Of a stretch of DNA of 64,000 nt, positions 10,273 to 22,173 are shown one piece after another; the stretch's first letter is position 1; each line of letters begins with the position of its first letter. The notes beneath the pieces were generated by a model. That model was given only the letters and a program-made list of their open reading frames with translations, ran no database searches and was not told the DNA's origin. The DNA is from Trichobilharzia regenti (lineage: Eukaryota > Platyhelminthes > Trematoda > Strigeidida > Schistosomatidae): positions 31,053,379-31,117,378 of the forward strand of contig OX235263.1 in assembly GCA_944472135.2 (NCBI GenBank), read 5' to 3'. The position numbers were made by a program, and so were the translations under genes.

Positions 10273-11148
10273 TTACAACTTATCTGTTGAGGATGTACTA
10301 CGAAACCTGTTACACTCATTAGGTCTATATGCATTACTATACATCATGGAGCCTTCTCGATATCCACCTCTCTGAGGCCTACTCGTCATCAATGATTGCA
10401 TTTTTCTCTCAGACTGCTCTATTCTAGGGGTGAGATGTAATAGACTGGCGAACTTGCTCATCGATTGATTGACACTATCCTTTACTAGTTTCAGGATATC
10501 ATCAAATTTTGGCTCGACACCCTCATCCTCCATACGGGAGCTTATCTTCACCCACTTCCTTTGCAGTCGAGTAGGTAGGCGTCTTGCTATTACTTCTAGT
10601 ATAAAACTCGAGTTGAGGTCATTCATGCAATTCATAGAAATCAAGGTATTCTTATAAGTCATAAGATTATCCAGAAACTCAGTAAGTGCCTTGGAGTCAT
10701 CTTGAAGTTGACCGCCGTTACCTTTGACAGCTTCGTATACGTTCCTTACAATCATTGAAGGTCTTCCAAACCTTTGACGCAATATGCTCATAGCCTCAGC
10801 GTATCCCTCATTAGGGGGCATGAGCTTACAGCACTGTATAGCTCTTGAAGCATCTCCAGTGCAATACGTCAACAAATACATCAGTTTCAGTTCATCACTT
10901 AATAAAAAACTACTCAACATGATCTCAAACTCCTTTACAAATTGTAAATAATCGGCTGGGTTTCCATCAAAACACCGTGGTTCAAACTTATGGAGTTTGA
11001 TGTTCCTATTATCCCTGAACGGCGAAACAGTAACATCAACCATGTCATGCTTAACATCAGACACATCGTTACAATTAACAGACAAGTCACCATGACTTAC
11101 TTTCCTGTTTGCATCCAAGACACTCTGTCCCTTCTTTGACCCAGGCAT
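10273..11148 (-). CDS. Gag-like protein of unit 2 (291 aa)
   Basis: Same length as, and apparently identical in protein sequence to, the unit 1 Gag, including the H-type residue (KLHKFEP) that marks sequence type A. It ends at the same TAA before the damaged zinc knuckle. Confidence 0.75.
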   Translation of the reverse strand: MPGSKKGQSVLDANRKVSHGDLSVNCNDVSDVKHDMVDVTVSPFRDNRNIKLHKFEPRCFDGNPADYLQFVKEFEIMLSSFLLSDELKLMYLLTYCTGDASRAIQCCKLMPPNEGYAEAMSILRQRFGRPSMIVRNVYEAVKGNGGQLQDDSKALTEFLDNLMTYKNTLISMNCMNDLNSSFILEVIARRLPTRLQRKWVKISSRMEDEGVEPKFDDILKLVKDSVNQSMSKFASLLHLTPRIEQSERKMQSLMTSRPQRGGYREGSMMYSNAYRPNECNRFRSTSSTDKL

Positions 11149-11312
11149 TGTTGAACTTGACTCAATTCCAAAAACGTTCCAGATATTGCTTGTTCAAAGA
11201 GGACTTGACTGGCACCAGGAAAGATGAACGGTGACTATCCAAACTTCCACCAACTGTCTGAATCTTCCAGAATCTGTTTTTCCCGTCAGAAACTGATTTC
11301 ACCATCAAAAAC

Positions 11313-11671
11313 TGTCAGTCACGTCTCGTAAACCGTTAATGCCCAGCTCTTGCTACGCTCGGGCTCACGCTATTCCTTGAGGTTTTTCAGAAACGCTTAG
11401 TAATAACGGAGGCAAAAACCAAAACTCAGTTTGGCGACTCGATAATTCTTTATTGTAACACCAACATATAAAAAATAATTCCACTAAGGTCTGTGAACAA
11501 ATATTACAATAATAAATCACAATATTACTTCTGATGGTTGTCTCCTGACTTCTTTCTGAACAGCGACCGATGAGACGATGACTGTCGTATTGATGCCTCC
11601 GCGAAAATTGGGGAAGTTGGTTTTGAGCAAACAACCATGAATTGATCGTTCGATCTTCAACTACATTGACA
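11313..11671 (-). repeat. Array LTR 3
   Basis: 359 bp, shared by units 2 and 3. It has the GGAGGC variant and a private G (CTTGAGGTTTTT where the others read CTTGAAGTTTTT). Confidence 0.92.
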
Positions 11672-12813
11672 CTCCCCTGCAAAAAAGGATCTTTTCCTTT
11701 TTTCCATCACGACCGATACACTTTGACTTGGATGCCATTGCGATAACCTGGGTCACACGGACAGAGCTGAAACAGAAAACAAACAGAAAAGCCAACACAC
11801 CACAATCATACCCACAGCACAATCTCACACATGAATGACGACCTGCGCCTTCCAGTTAAAGGCATCCTCTTGCAACACAATGGCCACTTGCTAGAATGAC
11901 TCTTGCAGAATGCAACGTGACCATAGCACCACTTCACGATACTCTACGCTCATCCTCTTATCTACTCACTACCAATTACCACTGAAATCGCTTGTCACTC
12001 ATTCTGCCTCAGTTCTAGTAACGGTGACGTATGCGAGCCTCAGTCGTTTAAACTATTTCTCCCCGGCGTGTCGGACCGCAGCTAACAATTATCTCCGTGT
12101 GCATTTCATTCTCAGCAATAGCCTAGCCTCCCCGGCGTATACGACCCATCTGTTGTCTGCAACATCAATCAATTCATTCATGGATATAGAAGAGTGGACA
12201 CAACTTCAGAAGTAATCACGACGAAAATTTTAACAAAATTACGCAATAACAACGAGATACGAAAACAACAAGTAAACACAATGAATCCAAAAAACACTAA
12301 TTGATATGACACACCACACGTATATACAAACTGTACACAAAACTCGTGGATCACATCTTGATGGAATTCCTTTGAAGAATCGCAGGACTTACACCAGTAC
12401 GCCTACAACCCTTCTCAGGTTGACGATTGTAATTTGTGGAATGTCCGGACACAAACAAGATTAACCAATAATTACAATAATTGGAACTCACACAATTATT
12501 TAACACAAACACATGTACAATCAACACATCAAATGTTGCGGATTCCGGCACGACAAACTACCCTTGAAGAACTGTAGGACTTACAGCAGTACGCCTACAT
12601 TCATTCTCAGGTTGATGATCCAAGTGGAAGTCGTCCGGACACAAACAGAATTACCAACAGCTAGATGATAAATGATACCAATTCAGTATATACAATATCA
12701 ACATATGTACAAAATCACACACCAAGCACAGTGGACTGCCCATTGATGCGCTACCCTTTGAAGAATTGTAGGACTTACAGCAGTACGCCTACAACCCTTC
12801 TCAGGTTGACGCT

Positions 12814-13875
12814 CTAGGTTGGAAAATCGTCGCAGAGTTCATTTGCAAACTTCCTTCTATGAGCTATATCCTCAAATCTGAACGGCAACACGCCCATGTC
12901 ATTGTATCGTAGAATATAGATGACCAACAAACACACGACGTATCTGGTCAACCAAGCGTAGAAACAGAGTAATTTACACCAAAGATAATAACATTCAAAT
13001 AGTAACTTGAAACTAGAAATGCCTTTATTCATGCAAGTCAATTTAACAACTACTCTCTCGTTTACACTTGGCTTATCCTGTCTAAACTGAGCAATATCTT
13101 TCGTCCTTTCAAATGCACCAATACTATCAAAGTCATTGTACAAGATACTTGAGTTGATGGGCGTCTTCTTCATTGTGGATGACATCACCAACGACGACTG
13201 ATTGATACCAGTTGATGAAGTTAGCGGTGGATCAGAAGCTGTTCTTTTTGGGCTTTCAGATAGTTGTCTAACTGCAAGATTTCCACCACTGCTGTCTTTC
13301 ACCACTAGTTCGGGTTTAGCACTATCATCTGATGATAGGTGGGCTACATGCTGATCAATCACGCTGACGGTCTCACAAGTATGCATGCCTGATGCAACCG
13401 CACCTGCATTTATTTCTACTTTACGTTCAAGTTTTACTGAACCTATATTCAACTTAGCAGTAGTAGGCATATCCCTCATCTCATAATGATCAACCAAAGA
13501 CAACTGTGAAGTATCATGATCATTATCACGAATATTCACTTTATCGTCAACTTCATCATTTTCAAACTCTTTGATAACAGAAGTAGACAATTTTGGTTCC
13601 TCCTCGCAAATCCTTAAAGGTTTTATAACTTCACTCTGACTAGTAATACCTTGTAAACTTGTGGAACCTGAACTGGACTCTGAAGCAGCAACTCTATTCT
13701 GTGGCACTCTATTCAACAATGGCTTACCAGTTGCAACTACAGACTTCTTCACCGCACCGTTATCGTCACACAATTCGGAGTCAGGCCTGGAGTTTACATA
13801 TAGCTTATCACTGAACTTGCTCACTGGTTCACAGTTCACCTTTGTATGCACTTCTTGCAAACGTGTAAAACACAA
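12814..13875 (-). CDS. Second ORF of unit 3 (353 aa)
   Basis: Full-length copy. Its 3' part is type A like units 1 and 2, but its N-terminus carries the type B variant HTKVNC. The ORF therefore spans a switch between the two sequence types. Confidence 0.55.
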   Translation of the reverse strand: MCFTRLQEVHTKVNCEPVSKFSDKLYVNSRPDSELCDDNGAVKKSVVATGKPLLNRVPQNRVAASESSSGSTSLQGITSQSEVIKPLRICEEEPKLSTSVIKEFENDEVDDKVNIRDNDHDTSQLSLVDHYEMRDMPTTAKLNIGSVKLERKVEINAGAVASGMHTCETVSVIDQHVAHLSSDDSAKPELVVKDSSGGNLAVRQLSESPKRTASDPPLTSSTGINQSSLVMSSTMKKTPINSSILYNDFDSIGAFERTKDIAQFRQDKPSVNERVVVKLTCMNKGISSFKLLFECYYLWCKLLCFYAWLTRYVVCLLVIYILRYNDMGVLPFRFEDIAHRRKFANELCDDFPT

Positions 13876-13893
13876 CCGTGTTTGTCTTGCATC

Positions 13894-14769
13894 TTACAAC
13901 TTATCTGTTGAGGATGTACTACGAAACCTGTTACACTCACTAGGTCTATATGCATTACTATACATCATGGAGCCTTCTCGATATCCACCTCTCTGAGGCC
14001 TACTCGTCATCAATGATTGCATTTTTCTCTCAGACTGCTCTATTCTAGGGGTGAGATGTAATAGACTGGCGAACTTGCTCATCGATTGATTGACACTATC
14101 CTTTACTAGTTTCAGGATATCATCAAATTTTGGCTCGATACCCTCATCCTCCATACGGGAGCTTATCTTCACCCACTTCCTTTGCAGTCGAGTAGGTAGG
14201 CGTCTTGCTATTACTTCTAGTATAAAACTCGAGTTGAGGTCATTCATGCAATTCATAGAAATCAAGGTATTCTTATAAGTCATAAGATTATCCAAAAACT
14301 CAGTAAGTGCCTTGGAGTCATCTTGAAGTTGACTGCCGTTACCTTTGACAGCTTCGTATACGTTCCTTACAATCATTGAAGGTCTTCCAAACCTTTGACG
14401 TAATATGCTCATAGCCTCAGCGTATCCCTCATTAGGGGGCATGAGCTTACAGCACTGTATAGCTCTTGAAGCATCTCCAGTGCAATACGTCAACAAATAC
14501 ATCAATTTCAATTCATCACTTAATAAAAAACTACTCAACATGATCTCAAACTCCTTTACAAATTGTAAATAATCGGCTGGGTTTCCATCAAAACACCGTG
14601 GTTCAAACTTAGGGAGTTTGATGTTCCTATTATCCCTGAACGGCGAAACAGTAACATCAACCATGTCATGCTTAACATCAGACACATCGTTACAATTAAC
14701 AGACAAGTCACCATGACTTACTTTCCTGTTTGCATCCAAGACACTCTGTCCCTTCTTTGACCCAGGCAT
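13894..14769 (-). CDS. Gag-like protein of unit 3 (291 aa)
   Basis: Type B Gag: KLPKFEP, GSQLQ, GIEPKF and RPSECNR replace KLHKFEP, GGQLQ, GVEPKF and RPNECNR of type A. The Gag domain is intact and the terminal TAA is in the same place. Confidence 0.75.
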   Translation of the reverse strand: MPGSKKGQSVLDANRKVSHGDLSVNCNDVSDVKHDMVDVTVSPFRDNRNIKLPKFEPRCFDGNPADYLQFVKEFEIMLSSFLLSDELKLMYLLTYCTGDASRAIQCCKLMPPNEGYAEAMSILRQRFGRPSMIVRNVYEAVKGNGSQLQDDSKALTEFLDNLMTYKNTLISMNCMNDLNSSFILEVIARRLPTRLQRKWVKISSRMEDEGIEPKFDDILKLVKDSVNQSMSKFASLLHLTPRIEQSERKMQSLMTSRPQRGGYREGSMMYSNAYRPSECNRFRSTSSTDKL

Positions 14770-14933
14770 TGTTGAACTTGACCCAATTCCAAAAACGTTC
14801 CAGATATTGCTTGTTCAAAGAGGACTTGACCGGCACCAGGAAAGATGAACGGTGACTATCCAAACTTCCACCAACTGTCTGAATCTTCCAGAATCTGTTT
14901 TTCCCGTCAGAAACTGATTTCACCATCAAAAAC

Positions 14934-15292
14934 TGTCAGTCACGTCTCGTAAACCGTTAATGCCCAGCTCTTGCTACGCTCGGGCTCACGCTATTCCTTG
15001 AAGTTTTTCAGAAACGCTTAGTAATAACGGACGCAAAAACCAAAACTCAGTTTGGCGACTCGATAATTCTTTATTGTAACACCAACATATAAAAAATAAT
15101 TCCACTAAGGTCTGTGAACAAATATTACAATAATAAATCACAATATTACTTCTGATGGTTGTCTACTGACTTCTTTCTGAACAGCGACCGATGAGACGAT
15201 GACTGTCGTATTGATGCCTCCGCGAAAATTGGGGAAGTTGGTTTTGAGCAAACAACCATGAATTGATCGTTCAATCTTCAACTACATTGACA
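14934..15292 (-). repeat. Array LTR 4
   Basis: 359 bp, shared by units 3 and 4. It is type B (TTCAATCTTC where type A reads TTCGATCTTC) with the GGACGC variant. Confidence 0.92.
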
Positions 15293-16434
15293 CTCCCCGG
15301 CAAAAAAGGATCTATTCCTTTTTTCCATCACGACCAATACACGTTGACTTGGATGCCATTGCGAGAACCTGGGTCACACGGACAGAGCTGAAATGGAAAA
15401 CAAACAGAAAAGCCAACACACCACAAGCATACCCACAGCACAATCTCACACATGAATGACGACCTGCGCCTTCCAGTTAAAGGCATCCTCTTGCAACACA
15501 ATCGCCACTTGCTAGAATGACTCTTGCAGAATGCAACGTGACCATAGCAGCACCTCACGATACTCTACGCTCATCCTCTTATCTACTCACTACCAATTAC
15601 CACTGAAATCGCTTGTCACTCATTCTGCCTCAGTTCTAGTAACGGTGACGTATGCGAGCCTCAGTCGTTTACACTCTTTCTCCCCGGCGTGTCGGACCGC
15701 AGCTAACAATTATCTCCGTGTGCATTTCATTCTCAGCAATAGCCTAGCCTCCCCGGCGTATACGACCCATCTGCTGTCTCTAACATCAATCAATTCATTC
15801 ACGGATGTAGAAGACTCGAAACAACTTCAGAAGTAATCACGACGAAAATTTTAACAAAATTATGCAATAACAACAAGGTACGAAAACAACAAGTAAACAC
15901 AATGAATCCAAAAAACACCAATTGATATGACACACCACACGTATATACAAACAGTACACAAAACTCGCGGATCATGTCTTGATGGAATTCCTTTGAAGAA
16001 TCGCAGGACTTACACCAGTACGCCTACAACCCTTCTCAGGTTGACGATTGTAAGTTGTGGAATGTCCGGACACAAACAAGATTAACCAACAATTACAATA
16101 ATTGGAACTCACACAATTATTTAACACAAACATATGTACAATCAACACATCAAATGTTGTGGATTCCGGCACGACAAACTACCCTTGAAGAACTGTAGGA
16201 CTTACAGCAGTACGCCTACATTCCTTCTCAGGTTGATGATCCAAGTGGAAGTCGTCCGGACACAAACAGAATTACCAACAGCTAGATGATAAATGATACC
16301 AATTCAGTATATACAATATGAACATATGTACAAAATCACACACCAAGCACATTGGACTGCTCATTGATGCGCTACCCTTTGAAGAATTGTAGGACTTACA
16401 GCAGTACGCCTACAACCCTTCTCAGGTTGACGCT

Positions 16435-16764
16435 CTAGGTTGGAAAATCGTCGCAGAGTTCATTTGCAAACTTCCTTCTATCAGCTATATCCTCAAATCT
16501 GAACGGCAACACGCCCATGTCATTGTATCGTAGAATATAGATGACCAACAAACACACGACGTATCTGGTCAACCAAGCGTAGAAACAGAGTAATTTACAC
16601 CAAAGATAATAACATTCAAATAGTAACTTGAAACTAGAAATGCCTTTATTCATGCAAGTCAATTTAACAATTACTCTCTCGTTTACACTTGGCTTATCCT
16701 CACTAAACTGAGCAATATCTTTCGTCCTTTCAAATGCACCAATACTATCATAGTCATTGCACAA
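16435..16764 (-). pseudogene. Second ORF of unit 4, C-terminal fragment after frameshifts
   Basis: This is the C-terminal third of the second ORF. Two single-base deletions in unit 4, near 16787 (CTTTTC for CTTCTTC) and near 16900 (GATTCC for GATTTCC), break the frame. They also account for this unit being 3619 bp rather than 3621 bp. Confidence 0.75.
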
Positions 16765-16840
16765 GATACTTGAGTTGATGGGCGTCTTTTCATTGTGGAT
16801 GACAACACCAACGACGACTGATTGATACCAGTTGATGAAG

Positions 16841-17494
16841 TTAGCGGTGGATCAGAAGCTGTTCTTTTTGGGCTTTCAGATAGTTGTCTAACTGCAAGAT
16901 TCCACCACTGCTGTCTTTCACTACTAGTTCGGGTTTAGCACTATCATCTGATGATAGGTGGGCTACATGCTGATCAATCACGCTGACGGTCTCACAAGTA
17001 TGCATGCCTGATGCAACTGCACCTGCATTTATTTCTACTTCACGTTCAAGTTGTACAGAACCTTTATTCAACTTAGCAGTAGTAGGCATATCCCTCATCT
17101 CATAATGATCAACCAAAGACAACTGTGAAGTATCATGATCATTATCACGAATATTCACTTTATCGTCAACTTCATCATTTTCAAACTCTTTAATAACAGA
17201 AGTAGACAATTTTGGTTCCTCCTCGCAAATCCTTAAAGGTTTTATAACTTCACTCTGACTAGTAATACCTTGTAAACTTGTGGAACCTGAACTGGACTCT
17301 GAAGCAGCAACTCTATTCTGTGACACTCTATTCAACAATGGCTTACCAGTTGCAACTACAGACTTCTTCACCGCACCGTTATCGTCACACAATTCGGAGT
17401 CAGGCCTGGAGTTTACATTTAGCTTATCACTGAACTTGCTCACTGGTTCACAGTTCACCTTTGTATGCACCTCTTGCAAACGTGTAAAACACAA
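16841..17494 (-). pseudogene. Second ORF of unit 4, N-terminal fragment (217 aa)
   Basis: N-terminal part of the frameshifted second ORF, with type B variants (HTKVNC). It runs out of frame after the deletion near 16900 and stops at 16841. Confidence 0.75.
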
Positions 17495-17512
17495 CCGTGT
17501 TTGTCTTGCATC

Positions 17513-18388
17513 TTACAACTTATCTGTTGAGGATGTACTACGAAACCTGTTACACTCACTAGGTCTATATGCATTACTAGACATCATGGAGCCTTCTCGA
17601 TATCCACCTCTCTGAGGCCTACTCGTCATCAATGATTGCATTTTTCTCTCAGACTGCTCTATTCTAGGGGTGAGATGTAATAGACTGGCAAACTTGCTCA
17701 TCGATTGATTGACACTATCTTTTACTAGTTTCAGGATATCATCAAATTTTGGCTCGATACCCTCATCCTCCATACGGGAGCTTATCTTCACCCACTTCCT
17801 TTGCAGTCGAGTAGGTAGGCGTCTTGCTATTACTTCTAGTATAAAACTCGAGTTGAGGTCATTCATGCAATTCATAGAAATCAAGGTATTCTTATAAGTC
17901 ATAAGATTATCTAAAAACTCAGTAAGTGCCTTGGAGTCATCTTGAAGTTGACTGCCGTTACCTTTGACAGCTTCGTATACGTTCCTTACAATCATTGAAG
18001 GTCTTCCAAACCTTTGACGTAATATGCTCATAGCCTCAGCGTATCCCTCATTAGGGGGCATGAGCTTACAGCACTGTATAGCTCTTGAAGCATCTCCAGT
18101 GCAATACCTCAACAAATACATCAATTTCAATTCATCACTTAATAAAAAACTACTCAACATGATCTCAAACTCCTTTACAAATTGTAAATAATCAGCTGGG
18201 TTTCCATCAAAACACCGTGGTTCAAATTTAGGGAGTTTGATGTTCCTATTATCCCTGAACGGCGAAACAGTAACATCAACCATGTCATGCTTAACATCAG
18301 ACACATCGTTACAATTAACAGACAAGTCACCATGACTTACTTTCCTGTTTGCATCCAAGACGCTCTGTCCCTTCTTTGACCCAGGCAT
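17513..18388 (-). CDS. Gag-like protein of unit 4 (291 aa)
   Basis: Type B Gag like unit 3, with private changes including Arg in the YLLRYC segment (Thr elsewhere) and Ser for Tyr near the C-terminus. Length and stop position are unchanged. Confidence 0.75.
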   Translation of the reverse strand: MPGSKKGQSVLDANRKVSHGDLSVNCNDVSDVKHDMVDVTVSPFRDNRNIKLPKFEPRCFDGNPADYLQFVKEFEIMLSSFLLSDELKLMYLLRYCTGDASRAIQCCKLMPPNEGYAEAMSILRQRFGRPSMIVRNVYEAVKGNGSQLQDDSKALTEFLDNLMTYKNTLISMNCMNDLNSSFILEVIARRLPTRLQRKWVKISSRMEDEGIEPKFDDILKLVKDSVNQSMSKFASLLHLTPRIEQSERKMQSLMTSRPQRGGYREGSMMSSNAYRPSECNRFRSTSSTDKL

Positions 18389-18552
18389 TGTTGAACTTGA
18401 CCCAATTCCAAAAACGTTCCAGATATTGCTTGTTCAAAGAGGACTTGACCGGCACCAGGAAAGATGAACGGTGACTATCCAAACTTCCACCAACTGTCTG
18501 AATCTTCCAGAATCTGTTTTTCCCGTCAGAAACTGATTTCACCATCAAAAAC

Positions 18553-18911
18553 TGTCAGTCACGTCTCGTAAACCGTTAATGCCCAGCTCTTGCTACGCTC
18601 GGGCTCACGCTATTCCTTGAAGTTTTTCAGAAACGCTTAGTAATAACGGACGCAAAAACCAAAACTCAGTTTGGCGACTCGATAATTCTTTATTGTAACA
18701 CCAACATATAAAAAATAATTCCACTAAGGTCTGTGAACAAATATTACAATAATAAATCACAATATTACTTCTGATGGTTGTCTCCTGACTTCTTTCTGAA
18801 CAGCGACCGATGAGACGATGACTGTCGTATTGATGCCTCCGCGAAAATTGGGGAAGTTGGTTTTGAGCAAACAACCATGAATTGATCGTTCAATCTTCAA
18901 CTACATTGACA
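18553..18911 (-). repeat. Array LTR 5
   Basis: 359 bp, shared by units 4 and 5. Type B like LTR 4. Confidence 0.92.
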
Positions 18912-20053
18912 CTCCCCGGCAAAAAAGGATCTATTCCTTTTTTCCATCACGACCAATACACGTTGACTTGGATGCCATTGCGAGAACCTGGGTCACACGG
19001 ACAGAGCTGAAATGGAAAACAAACAGAAAAGCCAACACACCACAAGCATACCCACAGCACAATCTCACACATGAATGACGACCTGCGCCTTCCAGTTAAA
19101 GGCATCCTCTTGCAACACAATCGCCACTTGCTAGAATGACTCTTGCAGAATGCAACGTGACCATAGCACCACTTCACGATACTCTACGCTCATCCTCTTA
19201 TCTACTCACTACCAATTACCACTGAAATCGCTTGTCACTCATTCTGCCTCAGTTCTAGTAACGGTGACGTATGCGAGCCTCAGTCGTTTACACTCTTTCT
19301 CCCCGGCGTGTCGGACCGCAGCTAACAATTATCTCCGTGTGCATTTCATTCTCAGCAATAGCCTAGCCTCCCCGGCGTATACGACCCATCTGCTGTCTCT
19401 AACATCAATCAATTCATTCACGGATGTAGAAGACTGGAAACAACTTCAGAAGTAATCACGACGAAAATTTTAACAAAATTACGCAATAACAACAAGATAC
19501 GAAAACAACAAGTAAACACAATGAATCCAAAAAACACCAATTGATATGACACACCACACGTATATACAAACAGTACACAAAACTCGCGGATCATGTCTTG
19601 ATGGAATTCCTTTGAAGAATCGCAGGACTTACACCAGTACGCCTACAACCCTTCTCAGGTTGACGATTGTAATTTGTGGAATGTCCGGACACAAACAAGA
19701 TTAACCAACAATTACAATAATTGGAACTCACACAATTATTTAACACAAACATATGTACAATCAACACATCAAATGTTGTGGATTCTGGCACGACAAACTA
19801 CCCTTGAAGAACTGTAGGACTTACAGCAGTACGCCTACATTCCTTCTCAGGTTGATGATCCAAGTGGAAGTCGTCCGGACACAAACAGAATTACCAACAG
19901 CTAGATGATAAATGATACCAATTCAGTATATACAATATCAACATATGTACAAAATCACACACCAAGCACATTGGACTGCTCATTGATGCGCTACCCTTTG
20001 AAGAATTGTAGGACTTACAGCAGTACGCCTACAACCCTTCTCAGGTTGACGCT

Positions 20054-21115
20054 CTAGGTTGGAAAATCGTCGCAGAGTTCATTTGCAAACTTCCTTCTAT
20101 GAGCTATATCCTCAAATCTGAACGGCAACACGCCCATGTCATTGTATCGTAGAATATAGATGACCAACAAACACACGACGTATCTGGTCAACCAAGCGTA
20201 GAAACAGAGTAATTTACACCAAAGATAATAACATTCAAATAGTAACTTGAAACTAGAAATGCCTTTATTCATGCAAGTCAATTTAACAATTACTCTCTCG
20301 TTTACACTTGGCTTATCCTGTCTAAACTGAGCAATATCTTTCGTCCTTTCAAATGCACCAATACTATCAAAGTCATTGTACAAGATACTTGAGTTGATGG
20401 GCGTCTTCTTCATTGTGGATGACATCACCAACGACGACTGATTGATACCAGTTGATGAAGTTAGCGGTGGATCAGAAGCTGTTCTTTTTGGGCTTTCAGA
20501 TAGTTGTCTAACTGCAAGATTTCCACCACTGCTGTCTTTCACCACTAGTTCGGGTTTAGCACTATCATCTGATGATAGGTGGGCTACATGCTGATCAATC
20601 ACGCTGACGGTCTCACAAGTATGCATGCCTGATGCAACCGCACCTGCATTTATTTCTACTTTACGTTCAAGTTTTACTGAACCTATATTCAACTTAGCAG
20701 TAGTAGGCATATCCCTCATCTCATAATGATCAACCAAAGACAACTGTGAAGTATCATGATCATTATCACGAATATTCACTTTATCGTCAACTTCATCATT
20801 TTCAAACTCTTTGATAACAGAAGTAGACAATTTTGGTTCCTCCTCGCAAATCCTTAAAGGTTTTATAACTTCACTCTGACTAGTAATACCTTGTAAACTT
20901 GTGGAACCTGAACTGGACTCTGAAGCAGCAACTCTATTCTGTGGCACTCTATTCAACAATGGCTTACCAGTTGCAACTACAGACTTCTTCACCGCACCGT
21001 TATCGTCACACAATTCGGAGTCAGGCCTGGAGTTTACATATAGCTTATCACTGAACTTGCTTACTGGTTCACAGTTCACCTTTGAATGCACTTCTTGCAA
21101 ACGTGTAAAACACAA
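20054..21115 (-). CDS. Second ORF of unit 5 (353 aa)
   Basis: Full-length copy. It is type A (HSKVNC, SGM, LVM) except near its C-terminal end, where it keeps a type B base (ACAATTACTCTC at 20287). The B-to-A switch therefore lies near 20.3 kb. Confidence 0.55.
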   Translation of the reverse strand: MCFTRLQEVHSKVNCEPVSKFSDKLYVNSRPDSELCDDNGAVKKSVVATGKPLLNRVPQNRVAASESSSGSTSLQGITSQSEVIKPLRICEEEPKLSTSVIKEFENDEVDDKVNIRDNDHDTSQLSLVDHYEMRDMPTTAKLNIGSVKLERKVEINAGAVASGMHTCETVSVIDQHVAHLSSDDSAKPELVVKDSSGGNLAVRQLSESPKRTASDPPLTSSTGINQSSLVMSSTMKKTPINSSILYNDFDSIGAFERTKDIAQFRQDKPSVNERVIVKLTCMNKGISSFKLLFECYYLWCKLLCFYAWLTRYVVCLLVIYILRYNDMGVLPFRFEDIAHRRKFANELCDDFPT

Positions 21116-21133
21116 CCGTGTTTGTCTTGCAGC

Positions 21134-22009
21134 TTACAACTTATCTGTTGAGGATGTACTACGAAACCTGTTACACTCATTAGGTCTATATGCATTACTA
21201 TACATCATGGAGCCTTCTCGATATCCACCTCTCTGAGGCCTACTCGTCATCAATGATTGCATTTTTCTCTCAGACTGCTCTATTCTAGGGGTGAGATGTA
21301 ATAGACTGGCGAACTTGCTCATCGATTGATTGACACTATCCTTTACTAGTTTCAGGATATCATCAAATTTTGGCTCGACACCCTCATCCTCCATACGGGA
21401 GCTTATCTTCACCCACTTCCTTTGCAGTCGAGTAGGTAGGCGTCTTGCTATTACTTCTAGTATAAAACTCGAGTTGAGGTCATTCATGCAATTCATAGAA
21501 ATCAAGGTATTCTTATAAGTCATAAGATTATCCAGAAACTCAGTAAGTGCCTTGGAGTCATCTTGAAGTTGACCGCCGTTACCTTTGACAGCTTCGTATA
21601 CGTTCCTTACAATCATTGAAGGTCTTCCAAACCTTTGACGCAATATGCTCATAGCCTCAGCGTATCCCTCATTAGGGGGCATGAGCTTACAGCACTGTAT
21701 AGCTCTTGAAGCATCTCCAGTGCAATACGTCAACAAATACATCAGTTTCTGTTCATCACTTAATAAAAAACTACTCAACATGATCTCAAACTCCTTTACA
21801 AATTGTAAATAATCGGCTGGGTTTCCATCAAAACACCGTGGTTCAAACTTATGGAGTTTGATGTTCCTATTATCCCTGAACGGCGAAACAGTAACATCAA
21901 CCATGTCATGCTTAACATCAGACACATCGTTACAATTAACAGACAAGTCACCATGACTTACTTTCCTGTTTGCATCCAAGACGCTCTGTCCCTTCTTTGA
22001 CCCAGGCAT
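21134..22009 (-). CDS. Gag-like protein of unit 5 (291 aa)
   Basis: Type A Gag, nearly identical to units 1 and 2, with one private change (DEQKL for DELKL). This is the most 5' unit of the array. Confidence 0.75.
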   Translation of the reverse strand: MPGSKKGQSVLDANRKVSHGDLSVNCNDVSDVKHDMVDVTVSPFRDNRNIKLHKFEPRCFDGNPADYLQFVKEFEIMLSSFLLSDEQKLMYLLTYCTGDASRAIQCCKLMPPNEGYAEAMSILRQRFGRPSMIVRNVYEAVKGNGGQLQDDSKALTEFLDNLMTYKNTLISMNCMNDLNSSFILEVIARRLPTRLQRKWVKISSRMEDEGVEPKFDDILKLVKDSVNQSMSKFASLLHLTPRIEQSERKMQSLMTSRPQRGGYREGSMMYSNAYRPNECNRFRSTSSTDKL

Positions 22010-22173
22010 TGTTGAACTTGACTTAATTCCAAAAACGTTCCAGATATTGCTTGTTCAAAGAGGACTTGACTGGCACCAGGAAAGATGAACGGTGACTATC
22101 CAAACTTCCACCAACTGTCTGAATCTTCCAGAATCTGTTTTTCCCGTCAGAAACTGATTTCACCATCAAAAAC

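Noticed and set aside
14708..14929. 73-residue ORF upstream of Gag in units 3 and 4
   Set aside because: Open only because of a single-base variant in the leader; absent in units 1, 2 and 5, and without motif.
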